The position numbers and the translations under genes were made by a program. DNA of 64,000 nt from positions 6,070 to 70,069 of the forward strand of contig JBBRTW010000001.1 in NCBI GenBank assembly GCA_038244055.1, written 5' to 3'. Shown here piece by piece: positions 26,178 to 34,506 of the stretch. Under the pieces are notes generated by a model, which did not search any database, was not told where the DNA came from, and saw only the letters and a list, made by a program, of their open reading frames with translations. How positions within the stretch are numbered: the first letter of the stretch is position 1; the number at the start of each line of letters is the position of its first letter. Source of the DNA: DASPKW01 sp038244055 (GTDB lineage Bacteria; Planctomycetota; Phycisphaerae; Tepidisphaerales; Tepidisphaeraceae).

Positions 26178-28160
26178 TCACTTCACCGAATACTCCACCC
26201 ACTGCGTCTCAACCTTCTGCCCGGCGTCGAAAGACCAGGAGGCATCCTCGCCCGCATTGGGCGCGGCGTAGGTATGGGCGGCGGTTTTGGACTGGCCGGT
26301 GGAATCTTTCCAGGAGAAAGTAACCTGAGTGGGGCTGGGCTGGGAATTGGCGTAGGCGAGATGGGCTTCGACTTTTCGGTAGGTTTTTCCGCCGCTGTTG
26401 GTGAAGCGGACGCGCACGGGGCCGGCGATTTCGGGTAAGGCGATATCGCCCCAGGTGAAGGACTGGCTCCAGTAATCGGTGGGCTCGGGCTGCCGGCGGA
26501 GGATCTGCCAGTCTTTGACCACTGGCTTCCAGGTTTGGCCGGCATCGGCCGAGAAATCGATTTGATATTTAACCTCGGGTCGCGGCGGCGCGCCGGAGGA
26601 TTGCCAACTGGCGGCGTAAAGTTTGACCGCCTTCTCGCCGCGCGGGGCGGTGAGTTCCAGGGTTACGCTGGGCGAACCCATCTTGCCATCCACCACATGC
26701 GCCTCGGCCTGCGGCAAGGTCGGCCCGGCGGAGATCAGGCCCTGGTTGGACTGGGCGAAGGTGATCTGGTTCATGCCATCGTGGAGATGGGGGATGACGG
26801 CGACATTGGTCTGGCAAATGGTTTGAATGCTCAGGCCGGATTTCTTGAGATCATCCATCGACCCGGCGATGCGGAGGAGGTAGCTGTACTGGCCTTTCAC
26901 AAGATCGGTCGCATCGATCATGTCCGGGGCCGGGCCATGCACATGACCGTTGGGCGACTTGATGAGCGTGGTGAACGCCTTGACGGCCCGGCCGGCATCG
27001 TTCCAGGTCTTGCCGGCATTGGTAGAGATGGAGATGGGGAATTTTCCGTTGGAAATGTAGATCACCAGGCCATTTTTTCCGCCGGGATCGTAAATACCCC
27101 AGGGTTTGTCGTTGGGAGGCGTACAGGCGATTGTGTAGGGCGAGCGGAATTCAAACGTGATTTGCTTGCCATCTTCATCCACCACCGCCTCTTTGTACGA
27201 CCCACTGGCGAAATCGGGGGCGTAATTGAAGGCGACGTTTCCATAGCGCACCTGTCCCTGGGCTGCGCCGGTGCCTTTCTTGGATCCATACATTTTCTCG
27301 GGTTGGTTGACCCAGGTTCGATCGCGCTGCGGGCCGGGGATGCCGCCGGTGTTGTAGTTGCGGCCCCAGAAGACATAGGCGTCTCCGATGTTCAGGCCGG
27401 GCTTCAGATAGCGGGTCATCGTCTCGCCGGCGCGCAGGTTCACCATCGGCGGCGGCCCGGCGTAACCCGCGAGGTATTCGGCCACTCGATACGAAGTGTA
27501 GACGCCGCCCGCATCTTCATCGGCCAATCCCGAAACGCGCCAGCCGCGCTGGCGATCGGGCTTGAAGCCGGGGTCTTTGAGCGTCTTGATTTGCGGGACG
27601 ATCTCATCGATCCCCATCAGCCGGCTGCCATCGGGGGAGAAGATGACCGTGGAAATATCGTGATCGAGCAAAACCCATTTGCCCGCGCCATACGCTCCAC
27701 CCGTCAGATAAACTTCGAAGGAGTTGTGGCCCGAGACGCCGACGCTTCGGCTGCGGCAATGCCCGAGCAGTGCATCCATCTCGGCCGTCCATTGGGCGTG
27801 GGTGGTGCCGCAGAGGCCGAAACCGTGGGCGAAAAGGCCGGCCCAGTAGTCGCGATTCCATTCGGTCTTGTTGAAGCCCTGGCCGTAGAGGTCGCATTTG
27901 CCTTCTTCGCCATGGGCGTAGTGCAGGTTCCGCCAGTACCAGGAGGCGAGGGCCTTATCCTCATCGGTGACCACCTTTTTCCCGGTGGCCCGCTCGTAAG
28001 TCTCGGCCTGGGTTTTGAAGAGGCGCTCGAAGGTGGAGCATGAGAGCTCGCCGGGATAGAAGGGATGATCCGTCTTGATCTGGGGATCCCCCGATGCGGC
28101 CCGCAGCGCGGTCGCGCCCGCCATGACCAGTCCCGCCGCCAGCGTTTTCCATAGGCTCAT
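26178..28160 (-). CDS. Secreted transglutaminase-like multidomain protein
   Basis: A 660-residue protein from ATG 28160 (AGGAG upstream), starting with a signal peptide (MSLWKTLAAGLVMAG...ALRAAS). The open frame continues upstream only through palindromic repeats. Residues about 75-170 carry a possible transglutaminase-like Cys-His-Asp set: C117 in GLCGTTHAQ, H145 in GHNSFEVYL and D166 or D168 in WVLLDHD. Later segments are beta-rich, BNR-like (SISTNAGKTWND, SADAGQTWKPVV), suggesting sugar-binding or sialidase-like modules. No family is recognised with certainty. Confidence 0.7.
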   Translation of the reverse strand: MSLWKTLAAGLVMAGATALRAASGDPQIKTDHPFYPGELSCSTFERLFKTQAETYERATGKKVVTDEDKALASWYWRNLHYAHGEEGKCDLYGQGFNKTEWNRDYWAGLFAHGFGLCGTTHAQWTAEMDALLGHCRSRSVGVSGHNSFEVYLTGGAYGAGKWVLLDHDISTVIFSPDGSRLMGIDEIVPQIKTLKDPGFKPDRQRGWRVSGLADEDAGGVYTSYRVAEYLAGYAGPPPMVNLRAGETMTRYLKPGLNIGDAYVFWGRNYNTGGIPGPQRDRTWVNQPEKMYGSKKGTGAAQGQVRYGNVAFNYAPDFASGSYKEAVVDEDGKQITFEFRSPYTIACTPPNDKPWGIYDPGGKNGLVIYISNGKFPISISTNAGKTWNDAGRAVKAFTTLIKSPNGHVHGPAPDMIDATDLVKGQYSYLLRIAGSMDDLKKSGLSIQTICQTNVAVIPHLHDGMNQITFAQSNQGLISAGPTLPQAEAHVVDGKMGSPSVTLELTAPRGEKAVKLYAASWQSSGAPPRPEVKYQIDFSADAGQTWKPVVKDWQILRRQPEPTDYWSQSFTWGDIALPEIAGPVRVRFTNSGGKTYRKVEAHLAYANSQPSPTQVTFSWKDSTGQSKTAAHTYAAPNAGEDASWSFDAGQKVETQWVEYSVK

Positions 28161-28243
28161 TTTTTTTGTCTCCTGTCGGGGTCGGGTGTCGCAACCGTCT
28201 CCCTTCATATCACGCCGGCGCGATTCCGTGGTATAATTTGTAG

Positions 28244-28341
28244 CATGGGCATCTTGCCCATGAAACTTGTAGCACGGGCATCTTGCCCGTGTTGAGGGTG
28301 TCATGTTGATACTGCTCGCTTCCACGGGCAGGATGCCCGTG
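28244..28341. repeat. Three CACGGGCA/CATGGGCA palindromes between divergent genes
   Basis: 28244-28262 (CATGGGCA-TCT-TGCCCATG), 28273-28291 (CACGGGCA-TCT-TGCCCGTG) and 28323-28341 (CACGGGCA-GGA-TGCCCGTG), the last in opposite orientation as judged by the flanking GTAG/CTAC. They lie between a minus-strand gene and the DUF1080 gene. A TATAAT at 28232-28237 could be a -10 for the + strand, but no -35 is evident. Confidence 0.88.
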
Positions 28342-28375
28342 CTACGTGAAACGAGTTGAAAGGAGCCTCGCGCGA

Positions 28376-29098
28376 ATGATGAAGAAAATCGGAATGATGA
28401 CATTGGTGGCGTTCTGCATGGCAACGGTGCTCTCGATCGCACTTGCGGACGACCCCAAGCCGGCCGCGGAGGAAGGATTCACGTCTATCTTCAACGGCAA
28501 AGACCTCACCGGCTGGGTTTACGGCAAGGCGAAGAAAAAAGATGGCAGCGAAGGCGAGAACAAGGCCGGCGAGGGGTATCAGGTCAAGGATGGCGTGGTG
28601 TTTTGCACCGTCAAGGATGGCGGCAACCTTTACACCGAAAAAGAGTACGGCAACTTCGTCCTCCGTTTCGAGTTCAAGCTGAGCGAAAGCGCCAACAACG
28701 GCATCGGCATCCGCGCCCCCTTGACCGGCGACTCGGCCTACGCCGGCATGGAGATCCAGGTTCTCGATGATGAAGGCAAAGCCTACAAAAAGCCCGATGG
28801 CACCAAATGGATTCGCCCCGAGCAACATCACGGCTCGATCTACGATGTGTTCGCCGCCAAGCAGGGTTTCCAGAAGCCGGTGGGCGAATGGAACGTGGAG
28901 GAGATCAAAGCCGATGGCCCGCACATCACGGTGACACTCAACGGCACGGTGATCACGGATGCGAACCTTGATGATGTGAAGGATGAAGCGAAATTGAAGA
29001 AGCATCCGGGCCTGCGGAACAAGACCGGGCATATTGGATTTCTCGGGCATGGTGCCGAGGTGCAATTCCGGAATCTGAGGATCAAAGAACTGCAGTAG
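28376..29098 (+). CDS. DUF1080 (3-keto-disaccharide hydrolase-like) secreted protein
   Basis: A 240-residue protein. ATG 28376 has AGGAG ten bases upstream and gives a signal peptide (MMKKIGMMTLVAFCMATVLSIALA). The body is a concanavalin-like DUF1080 domain: FTSIFNGKDLTGWVYG, NFVLRFEFKLSESANNGIGIRAP, EIQVLDDEG, GSIYDVFAAKQGFQKPVGEWN and TGHIGFLGHGAEVQFRNLRIKEL. Members hydrolyse 3-keto-glycosides. Highly typical of Planctomycetes. Confidence 0.92.
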   Translation: MMKKIGMMTLVAFCMATVLSIALADDPKPAAEEGFTSIFNGKDLTGWVYGKAKKKDGSEGENKAGEGYQVKDGVVFCTVKDGGNLYTEKEYGNFVLRFEFKLSESANNGIGIRAPLTGDSAYAGMEIQVLDDEGKAYKKPDGTKWIRPEQHHGSIYDVFAAKQGFQKPVGEWNVEEIKADGPHITVTLNGTVITDANLDDVKDEAKLKKHPGLRNKTGHIGFLGHGAEVQFRNLRIKELQ

Positions 29099-29121
29099 GA
29101 TCGAACCAGGTAGGTTTATCC

Positions 29122-29742
29122 ATGAAACGCCGGCGACTTCTCATCACCGCATTGGCGTTTGTTGGAATAGTGGTCTTTGGGTTTTTTGTATGGCCCGGGC
29201 GCGCGATTCTGGATCCGACTGTCCATACCCAGGCGGATCCCGAAGCGGTTAGCGCGGGACAGGTCGATCTCTTGAATGCCACGGACTTTCACTTCACCAT
29301 CGGTGATGGAAGCGGCTGGCATGGCTATGACGTCCTCAAAGTCGACGCTGATGGAAGCTGTGAATACACATACCAGCAGCATGCCTATACGAAATCTCCC
29401 GATGGTAAGACCATGCTCGATCCGGGGTGGCGTCGCGCGAACTTTAAGATCGATTCCGCGACCCTTTTGGCGCTCCGTCAGGCCCTGGTTCAAATCGACT
29501 ATTGGCGTCTCAAGAAGAGTTATCGTGCCGATGTCGCCGACGGCACTCAGCGCTACCTGAAGATCATCGCATCCGCCCATCGAAAGGCGATCTGGTGCGA
29601 CAACTACTTTCCGTCCGAATTCGAATCCATCCGCAAGTTCACTGAGTCTCGAATTATCGCAATTCACCGTCCAGAAATCGATGCGGCTCCTGCAATCCGA
29701 CTCGACAGTAAGGATTGGGAGCCGGAGACCTTCGGCCCTTGA
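29122..29742 (+). CDS. Hypothetical membrane-anchored or secreted protein
   Basis: A 206-residue protein with an N-terminal hydrophobic segment (residues 5-25, LLITALAFVGIVVFGFFVW) preceded by four basic residues. The rest is soluble, with mixed beta-strands (FHFTIGDGSGWHGYDVLKVDADGSCEY) and no family recognised. It starts 23 bp after the DUF1080 stop and may be cotranscribed with it. Confidence 0.6.
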   Translation: MKRRRLLITALAFVGIVVFGFFVWPGRAILDPTVHTQADPEAVSAGQVDLLNATDFHFTIGDGSGWHGYDVLKVDADGSCEYTYQQHAYTKSPDGKTMLDPGWRRANFKIDSATLLALRQALVQIDYWRLKKSYRADVADGTQRYLKIIASAHRKAIWCDNYFPSEFESIRKFTESRIIAIHRPEIDAAPAIRLDSKDWEPETFGP

Positions 29743-29816
29743 TCTCGATTTCGCCCTATTTTCCCGTTGTAAGATGGCAAGCTTGCTCACCCGCTCATTT
29801 CGACTAAAACTCCCTC

Positions 29817-30920
29817 ATGGCTTCGATGAGTTACGAGCAGTCGGGTGTGGATTATGACATGCTGGATGCGTTCAAGCGGGCGTGTCAGCGCGAGGCGGCG
29901 CTGACTGCGCCGGCGCTGGCTCTGCATGGACTCTCGGAGCCGGCCAGGGTGCGGGGGGAATCGGCTTATCTGATCGAGATGCCGACGGAATATCTCGCGC
30001 ATGTGGAAGAGGGTCTGGGGACGAAAAATCTGGTGGCCGATGCGATGCTCAAGCTGACGGGGCGGAGTTTTTACGCCAATGTCGGGATCGATACGGTGGC
30101 GACGATGGTCAACGATTTGATCACCTGCGGGGCGCTGCCGATTTCGGTGGCGATGCACGCGGCGGTGGGGGATTCGGGCTGGTTCGCCAACAAGCAGGTG
30201 GCCGAGGATCTCGCGCGGGGGTTCGCGGAGGGATGCCGGCAGGCGAACGCGGTCTGGGGCGGCGGGGAAACGCCGGCGCTGAAGGGGATCGTCAATCCGG
30301 AGACGATCGTGCTGGCGGGGTCGGCCGTTGGGCGGATCGCGCCAAAGAATCTTCGGATCATGAACGATGTGAAAGATGGGGATGCGATCATCCTGCTGGC
30401 TTCCAGCGGGGTGCATACCAACGGGCTGACGCTTTGCCGGGCGATCGCGGACAAACTTCCGGAGGGGTATCTGACGAGGATGGCGGATGGACGGGCGTAT
30501 GGGGAGGCGCTGCTGGATCCGAGCGTTCTGTATGTGCGCTTCATCGCGGCCTGTCAGTCGGCCGGGGTGGGGCTGCATTATGCGGCGCATATCACGGGCC
30601 ACGGCTGGCGGAAAATCATGCGGCTGGATGAGCCGTTCGTTTATCGCATGACCGAAGTTCGGCCGGCGCCGGCGGTGTTTGGCTTCATGATGGAGAAAGG
30701 GCCAATCGATCTGCGCGAGGCGTATGCGACATTCAACATGGGGGCGGGTTTCGCGGTCTACGTCAGCCCGTCCGATGCGCAACAAGTATTGCGATTGGCG
30801 GAATCATTAAGGCACGAAGCATGGATCGCGGGGACCGTGCGGAAGCAGGGGGATCGCAAAGCGGTGGAGATCGTGCCGCTGGGGATTACGTTTGAAGGGG
30901 AGACGCTGCGGGTGAGGTAG
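29817..30920 (+). CDS. AIR synthase (PurM)-family protein
   Basis: A 367-residue protein resembling phosphoribosylformylglycinamidine cyclo-ligase. It opens SYEQSGVDYD like PurM, has GLGTKNLVAD, NVGIDTVATMVNDLITCGALP, the glycine-rich VWGGGETPALKG that parallels the GGETAEMPG loop of PurM, SSGVHTNGLTL and the C-terminal FNMGAGFAVYV. It is slightly longer and more divergent than standard PurM, so a purine role is probable but a PurM-like paralogue is possible. ATG 29817 or 29826 may be the start. Confidence 0.8.
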   Translation: MASMSYEQSGVDYDMLDAFKRACQREAALTAPALALHGLSEPARVRGESAYLIEMPTEYLAHVEEGLGTKNLVADAMLKLTGRSFYANVGIDTVATMVNDLITCGALPISVAMHAAVGDSGWFANKQVAEDLARGFAEGCRQANAVWGGGETPALKGIVNPETIVLAGSAVGRIAPKNLRIMNDVKDGDAIILLASSGVHTNGLTLCRAIADKLPEGYLTRMADGRAYGEALLDPSVLYVRFIAACQSAGVGLHYAAHITGHGWRKIMRLDEPFVYRMTEVRPAPAVFGFMMEKGPIDLREAYATFNMGAGFAVYVSPSDAQQVLRLAESLRHEAWIAGTVRKQGDRKAVEIVPLGITFEGETLRVR

Positions 30921-30986
30921 GAATTCGATTTGGAGCGGTGCGTTCGCATCGTCGTCATCAGAGGTAGTGGTATCCGCCATAAGAAA

Positions 30987-31017
30987 ATGTGCCCGATCTG
31001 TTAAGGAATGGGCACAT
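30987..31017 (-). terminator. Bidirectional hairpin terminator
   Basis: ATGTGCCC (30987-30994) pairs with GGGCACAT (31010-31017) over a 15-nt loop. On the minus strand it is followed by TTTTCTTA, so it best serves the small gene at 31047; on the plus strand an AT-rich stretch follows and it could also end the PurM-like gene. Confidence 0.7.
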
Positions 31018-31046
31018 CCATTTATATTTTCGCCACATACGAAACC

Positions 31047-31181
31047 TTAGTGCTTGGCCAGCAAGGACATCGCCTTCGCGTGAGTCTTGAAGACATAGTC
31101 ACGCGCTTCCTGAGCGCTCATCTTCCGACCGGGTGGCGGGATCTTTTTGGGCTTCTTTTTGAGCTTGGTCGGCGTCGCCAT
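31047..31181 (-). CDS. Small basic protein (44 residues)
   Basis: A 44-residue open frame from ATG 31181 to TAA 31047, preceded by a strong GAGGAG eight bases upstream and followed by a hairpin terminator. The N-terminal half is Lys/Pro-rich (TKLKKKPKKIPPPGRK) and the C-terminal half is a likely amphipathic helix (SAQEARDYVFKTHAKAMSLL). Good ribosome-binding site plus terminator argue that it is real. No known family; nucleic-acid or ribosome binding is conceivable from charge alone. Confidence 0.65.
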   Translation of the reverse strand: MATPTKLKKKPKKIPPPGRKMSAQEARDYVFKTHAKAMSLLAKH

Positions 31182-31262
31182 AATTAACACTCCTCACGGG
31201 ATTATCGGCAAGAAATATTAGCACGTTGCGGCGGGAGAGTACAGATTTACCTTCAACGTGCT

Positions 31263-31295
31263 GAATTCGTGCCTTTAGTGCCCTTCGTGGTTCAA
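31263..31295 (-). repeat. 9-mer tandem repeat, CACGAAGGG type (x3, minus strand)
   Basis: Read on the minus strand: TTGAAC, CACGAAGGG, CACTAAAGG, CACGAATTC. It lies three bases after the prepilin-like gene stop. The leader TTGAACCACGAAGG is shared with the repeat at 45990, where it encodes the end of a kinase-like protein. Confidence 0.75.
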
Positions 31296-31297
31296 AG

Positions 31298-32077
31298 TCA
31301 CGGCACTTTCGGCGCGGGCTCACCATGCTCGGAGCTGTGGGCGAACTGGCGCTCGACGTAGTCGACGTGGCCGTCGCAGAACAGGACGTTTCCCCTGGCA
31401 TCCGGATTGGGGATGGGGAGCGTGGGGGATGGGGCATCGGCGACTTTTTTCTTGGCCATGTCGTGGCGGAGGGAGAGGAGGTTGACGCCGTTTCCCGGGC
31501 CGTTCCAGATGACGCCGTTGCCATCATCGATGGTGGCCATGTCTTCTTCGTACATGAGGATTTTGTCGGATGAGCCTTTGACCTGACTGAGCTTTTTGAC
31601 GATCACGAAGGTGGCCGGGTTGGCGTTGGTGCCGCCGCTGGTCATAAACCAGTTCATGACGTAGCTGAAGTAGTAGGGGCCCATGGCGGCGGAGTTTGTT
31701 CTCGGGCGGATGGTCCAATCATCGGAGGGGCAGCGCATGACTTCGAGATTCGAAGGCGAGAGGTTGACGTACTTGGCCCAGGCGGATTCGCCGATCTGGC
31801 CGACCCGGCTGAGCTGCCACCAGATGAAATCTTCCTCCCAGATGCCGCCGGAGTTTCGCGAGTCGAAGGGGAGATAGCCCTTGTTGTCGTTGGTGTAGGC
31901 GATCATGGCCATGCCGAGCTGGCGGAGATTGGAGGAGCACTTGACGCGCTGGGCATTCTCGCGGGCTTTGTTCAGGGAGGGCAGGAGAATGGAGATCAGC
32001 AGCGCGATGATGCCGATGACGACGAGAAGCTCGACGAGGGTGAAAGCGCGACGGGCGGATTTTTGAATAGCGGCCAT
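31298..32077 (-). CDS. Prepilin-type protein with N-terminal methylation motif
   Basis: A 259-residue type II-secretion/pseudopilin-like protein. ATG 32077 has AGAGGA upstream; a longer frame to 32230 adds no conserved sequence. The cleavage/methylation motif [25 protein letters not shown] is followed by the planctomycete signature [20 protein letters not shown] and a C-terminal FCDGHVDYV (H-X9-DG-like). These proteins are massively expanded in Planctomycetes and are thought to form envelope-associated pseudopili. No secretion machinery is adjacent. Confidence 0.9.
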   Translation of the reverse strand: MAAIQKSARRAFTLVELLVVIGIIALLISILLPSLNKARENAQRVKCSSNLRQLGMAMIAYTNDNKGYLPFDSRNSGGIWEEDFIWWQLSRVGQIGESAWAKYVNLSPSNLEVMRCPSDDWTIRPRTNSAAMGPYYFSYVMNWFMTSGGTNANPATFVIVKKLSQVKGSSDKILMYEEDMATIDDGNGVIWNGPGNGVNLLSLRHDMAKKKVADAPSPTLPIPNPDARGNVLFCDGHVDYVERQFAHSSEHGEPAPKVP

Positions 32078-32373
32078 GAATCCTCTGAAATGACAAGCGA
32101 ATGATACTCCAGTTTTTAAGCGGCACAAAGCGGTTGCCGGCGGGAGCGTTTGGAAGCGGACCAGGCAGGGGGTGATCGTCGTCATCCGGGTCGTGGCTGG
32201 AAGCTCCGAACCCGGCGTGGCGGCGCTCAATTTACGCTAGCGATCAGCTTGTGGGGTAATCCCTTGGGTTTTCGGGCGTGCGAAGTCGGTTAAGGTGCTT
32301 GCGGCAGGTGCGTGTTCGTGTTCTTTCTCACGATCGGGGGATGGCATTGGCCGATGAACGCCTTGGAAACGAT

Positions 32374-33762
32374 ATGAGAAGAATTCGCACCCTATTCGAA
32401 ATTCGATTTGCAGCGATGTACCTCCGCCGCGCCTGTAGCTTGCGTGGCGGCATGGCGGCGATGTCTGGCCTGGTCGTTTTAATGGCCATCGCGGCGATTC
32501 CGACTATCTCGCTGGCCGATTCGCCGGCATCGGCTGATGCGCATGCCCAGGGCAGCCCGGACGAGCGGCAGGCTTCCGTGCAGGCACCGGCCGATCCTTC
32601 GCCCAATCTCACGGGCGATTGGGCCGCGCGGAAAAGGCTGGCGGAGCAGGGGGTGTCGTTCGATGTCGATTTCATCAGCGATACCACCAGGAACCTCCGC
32701 GGTGGGTTGGACACGGCCGGCACCTCCTGGCGGCGCATGTTTGAGGCGACGCTGACCCTCGATACCAAGCCGCTGCTGGGGATTGAAGGGGGAACGATCT
32801 TCGCCGATTTTCAATATGCGCAAGGCTCGAATGCCTCGGATAAGCTGATCGGCGACATTCAGGGAATCGATGGCCTGGATGGCGTGCCGGGGCTGCCGCA
32901 TCAGAACCGCACGCAACTCAGCCAGCTCTGGTATCAGCAAATCGCCTTCGATGGCGCGCTGCGGATCAAGGCGGGGAAGATCGATGCGAACAATGATTTC
33001 GATCACTCCCCAACGGCCCAGGAATTCCTGCATCAATCGACTGGCTCCAGCGCGACGCTGTTCACGCTGCCGACTTATCCCGACCCGGCGACGGGGCTGA
33101 CGATCTTTCTCAAGCCGAATAAAGATACGCAGATCGGATTCGCGATTTTCGATGGCTCGGGGGCAGAGGGGGTTCACACCGGATCGAATGGTCCGCGGAC
33201 GTTCTTCCGCAATGCCCAGGATTTATTCCTCATCGCGGAGATCGATCAGACTTGGGAGCTTGGCAAAGATCATTTGCCGGGGAGGCTGGGGGTTGGCGGG
33301 TGGTACAGCACAAATCACTTTCAGCGAATGGACTCGGCCATGGGCGCGGCCGGCCGGCAGGTTACGGGGACGGGCGGCCCGTATCTTCTGCTCGATCAAA
33401 CGATTTGGCGCGCCGACCCGAAGAGCGAGAAAGATGGCCCGAATATCGCTGTGTTTCTCATGTATGGATACGGCGATCCGACGATCCTGCCTTACGATCA
33501 TGGCATTGGGGGCGGGCTGGCGTGGACCGGGGCGCTGCCGAATCGGCCGGACGATATTCTGGGCGTGGGCGTTCAGGCGATTCACTTTGGCGATGCGTAT
33601 CGCGCGGATTGCCGCTTCGAGACCAGTTACGAGGTTTTCTATCGCATTCAAATTGCGCCGTGGATGGCGATCAAACCGGACCTGCAATACATCTCAAATC
33701 CCGGCGGCAGGGGGACGGCGGATGCAGTGGCGGTGACGTTGCGGATTGAGATGCATTTTTGA
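32374..33762 (+). CDS. OprB-family carbohydrate-selective porin
   Basis: About 462 residues. The start is uncertain: ATG 32374, 32416 and 32452 are all possible, and the signal sequence is MSGLVVLMAIAAIPTISLADS. The mature part has LTGDWAARKRLAEQGVSFDVDF, the OprB opening, then barrel strands (TWELGKDHLPGRLGVGGWY, NIAVFLMYGYGDP, YEVFYRIQIAPWMAIKPDLQYI) and ends in Phe (IEMHF). It would allow diffusion of sugars across the outer membrane. Confidence 0.88.
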   Translation: MRRIRTLFEIRFAAMYLRRACSLRGGMAAMSGLVVLMAIAAIPTISLADSPASADAHAQGSPDERQASVQAPADPSPNLTGDWAARKRLAEQGVSFDVDFISDTTRNLRGGLDTAGTSWRRMFEATLTLDTKPLLGIEGGTIFADFQYAQGSNASDKLIGDIQGIDGLDGVPGLPHQNRTQLSQLWYQQIAFDGALRIKAGKIDANNDFDHSPTAQEFLHQSTGSSATLFTLPTYPDPATGLTIFLKPNKDTQIGFAIFDGSGAEGVHTGSNGPRTFFRNAQDLFLIAEIDQTWELGKDHLPGRLGVGGWYSTNHFQRMDSAMGAAGRQVTGTGGPYLLLDQTIWRADPKSEKDGPNIAVFLMYGYGDPTILPYDHGIGGGLAWTGALPNRPDDILGVGVQAIHFGDAYRADCRFETSYEVFYRIQIAPWMAIKPDLQYISNPGGRGTADAVAVTLRIEMHF

Positions 33763-33819
33763 AGGTGGCGATGGATTGGCGGGATGTCCGCGCTTTTCAC
33801 TGTAATTTGGAGATAAGGC

Positions 33820-34386
33820 TCAGGTGAATGAAAGCTTCTTGATCCCATGCCCCTTGTCCTGGAGGTGGGACATGACCAGGCCGACGTAGCTGGTCTTGAT
33901 GATCTGGCGGGTGGCCATTCCCATGGCGGCTTGAACTTCCTGGACGGCCTTTTCGGTCGGGCCTTCGATTTCGACGAAGGTGCCGAGGTGGGGGAGCTCA
34001 TCGAGCTCGATCTTGCAGCCGCGCAGGAGCCACGATTGCCGCTTTTTTTCGAAGGTCAGGACTTGCTGGTATTTCAGGGCCTTGAGCAGGTCCAGGGCTT
34101 TGTGGAAGTCGGCCACGCTCAGTTCCGTCTCATCGCGGCTTTTGAGCGCGGTGGGATGGCGCGGGCCTTTGTAGGTGATGGTGCACTGCTCGCTTTGATC
34201 GGCGACGTTCCGCGCCGAGCGGACGCGCAGGCCCATATCGGCGGCGAGGAGCGAGCGATCATCGGTGTCGAAGATCGCGTTGATCTCAAAAAAATCGCCG
34301 ACCGGCTCGGCCGAGAGCTCTTTCAGTTTGGCCTGAAACGGGGCGAGGGAATCCACTTTGATTTTGGCTTCGATTTCAACGGGCAT
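33820..34386 (-). CDS. CYTH-domain protein (class IV adenylate cyclase / thiamine triphosphatase-like)
   Basis: A 188-residue CYTH protein. The metal-binding E-x-E-x-K signature is EIEAKIKV at the start, followed by basic and acidic strand residues (GLRVRSARN, TITYKGP, SRDETELSV, TFEKKRQSWLL, ELDELPHLGTFVEIEG). CYTH enzymes act on triphosphates (tripolyphosphate, thiamine-PPP or ATP to cAMP); which applies here cannot be told. Confidence 0.88.
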   Translation of the reverse strand: MPVEIEAKIKVDSLAPFQAKLKELSAEPVGDFFEINAIFDTDDRSLLAADMGLRVRSARNVADQSEQCTITYKGPRHPTALKSRDETELSVADFHKALDLLKALKYQQVLTFEKKRQSWLLRGCKIELDELPHLGTFVEIEGPTEKAVQEVQAAMGMATRQIIKTSYVGLVMSHLQDKGHGIKKLSFT

Positions 34387-34392
34387 AGGGGG

Positions 34393-34427
34393 AAGGATGA
34401 ATGATGAAGGATGAAGGATGAAGGACG
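34393..34427. repeat. Heptamer array AAGGATG (x5)
   Basis: AAGGATG, AATGATG, AAGGATG, AAGGATG and AAGGACG lie seven bases upstream of the CYTH start. No inverted partner is seen before the leuS stop at 34507. Confidence 0.85.
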
Positions 34428-34506
34428 CGGATCTTGTGACTGATGATAGGAGCGTTGGGAATTCGATCCACTGGCCAGGAGAATATTTTGAACATATCGA
34501 TGCGAT

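Noticed and set aside
28163..28442. Upstream extension of the transglutaminase-like gene
   Set aside because: The added residues are translations of palindromic repeats (HGQDAHAT type); ATG 28160 has a ribosome-binding site and signal peptide.
29778..29787. GCAAGCTTGC palindrome as part of the hairpin family at 49811
   Set aside because: Only ten bases match; too short to separate from chance.
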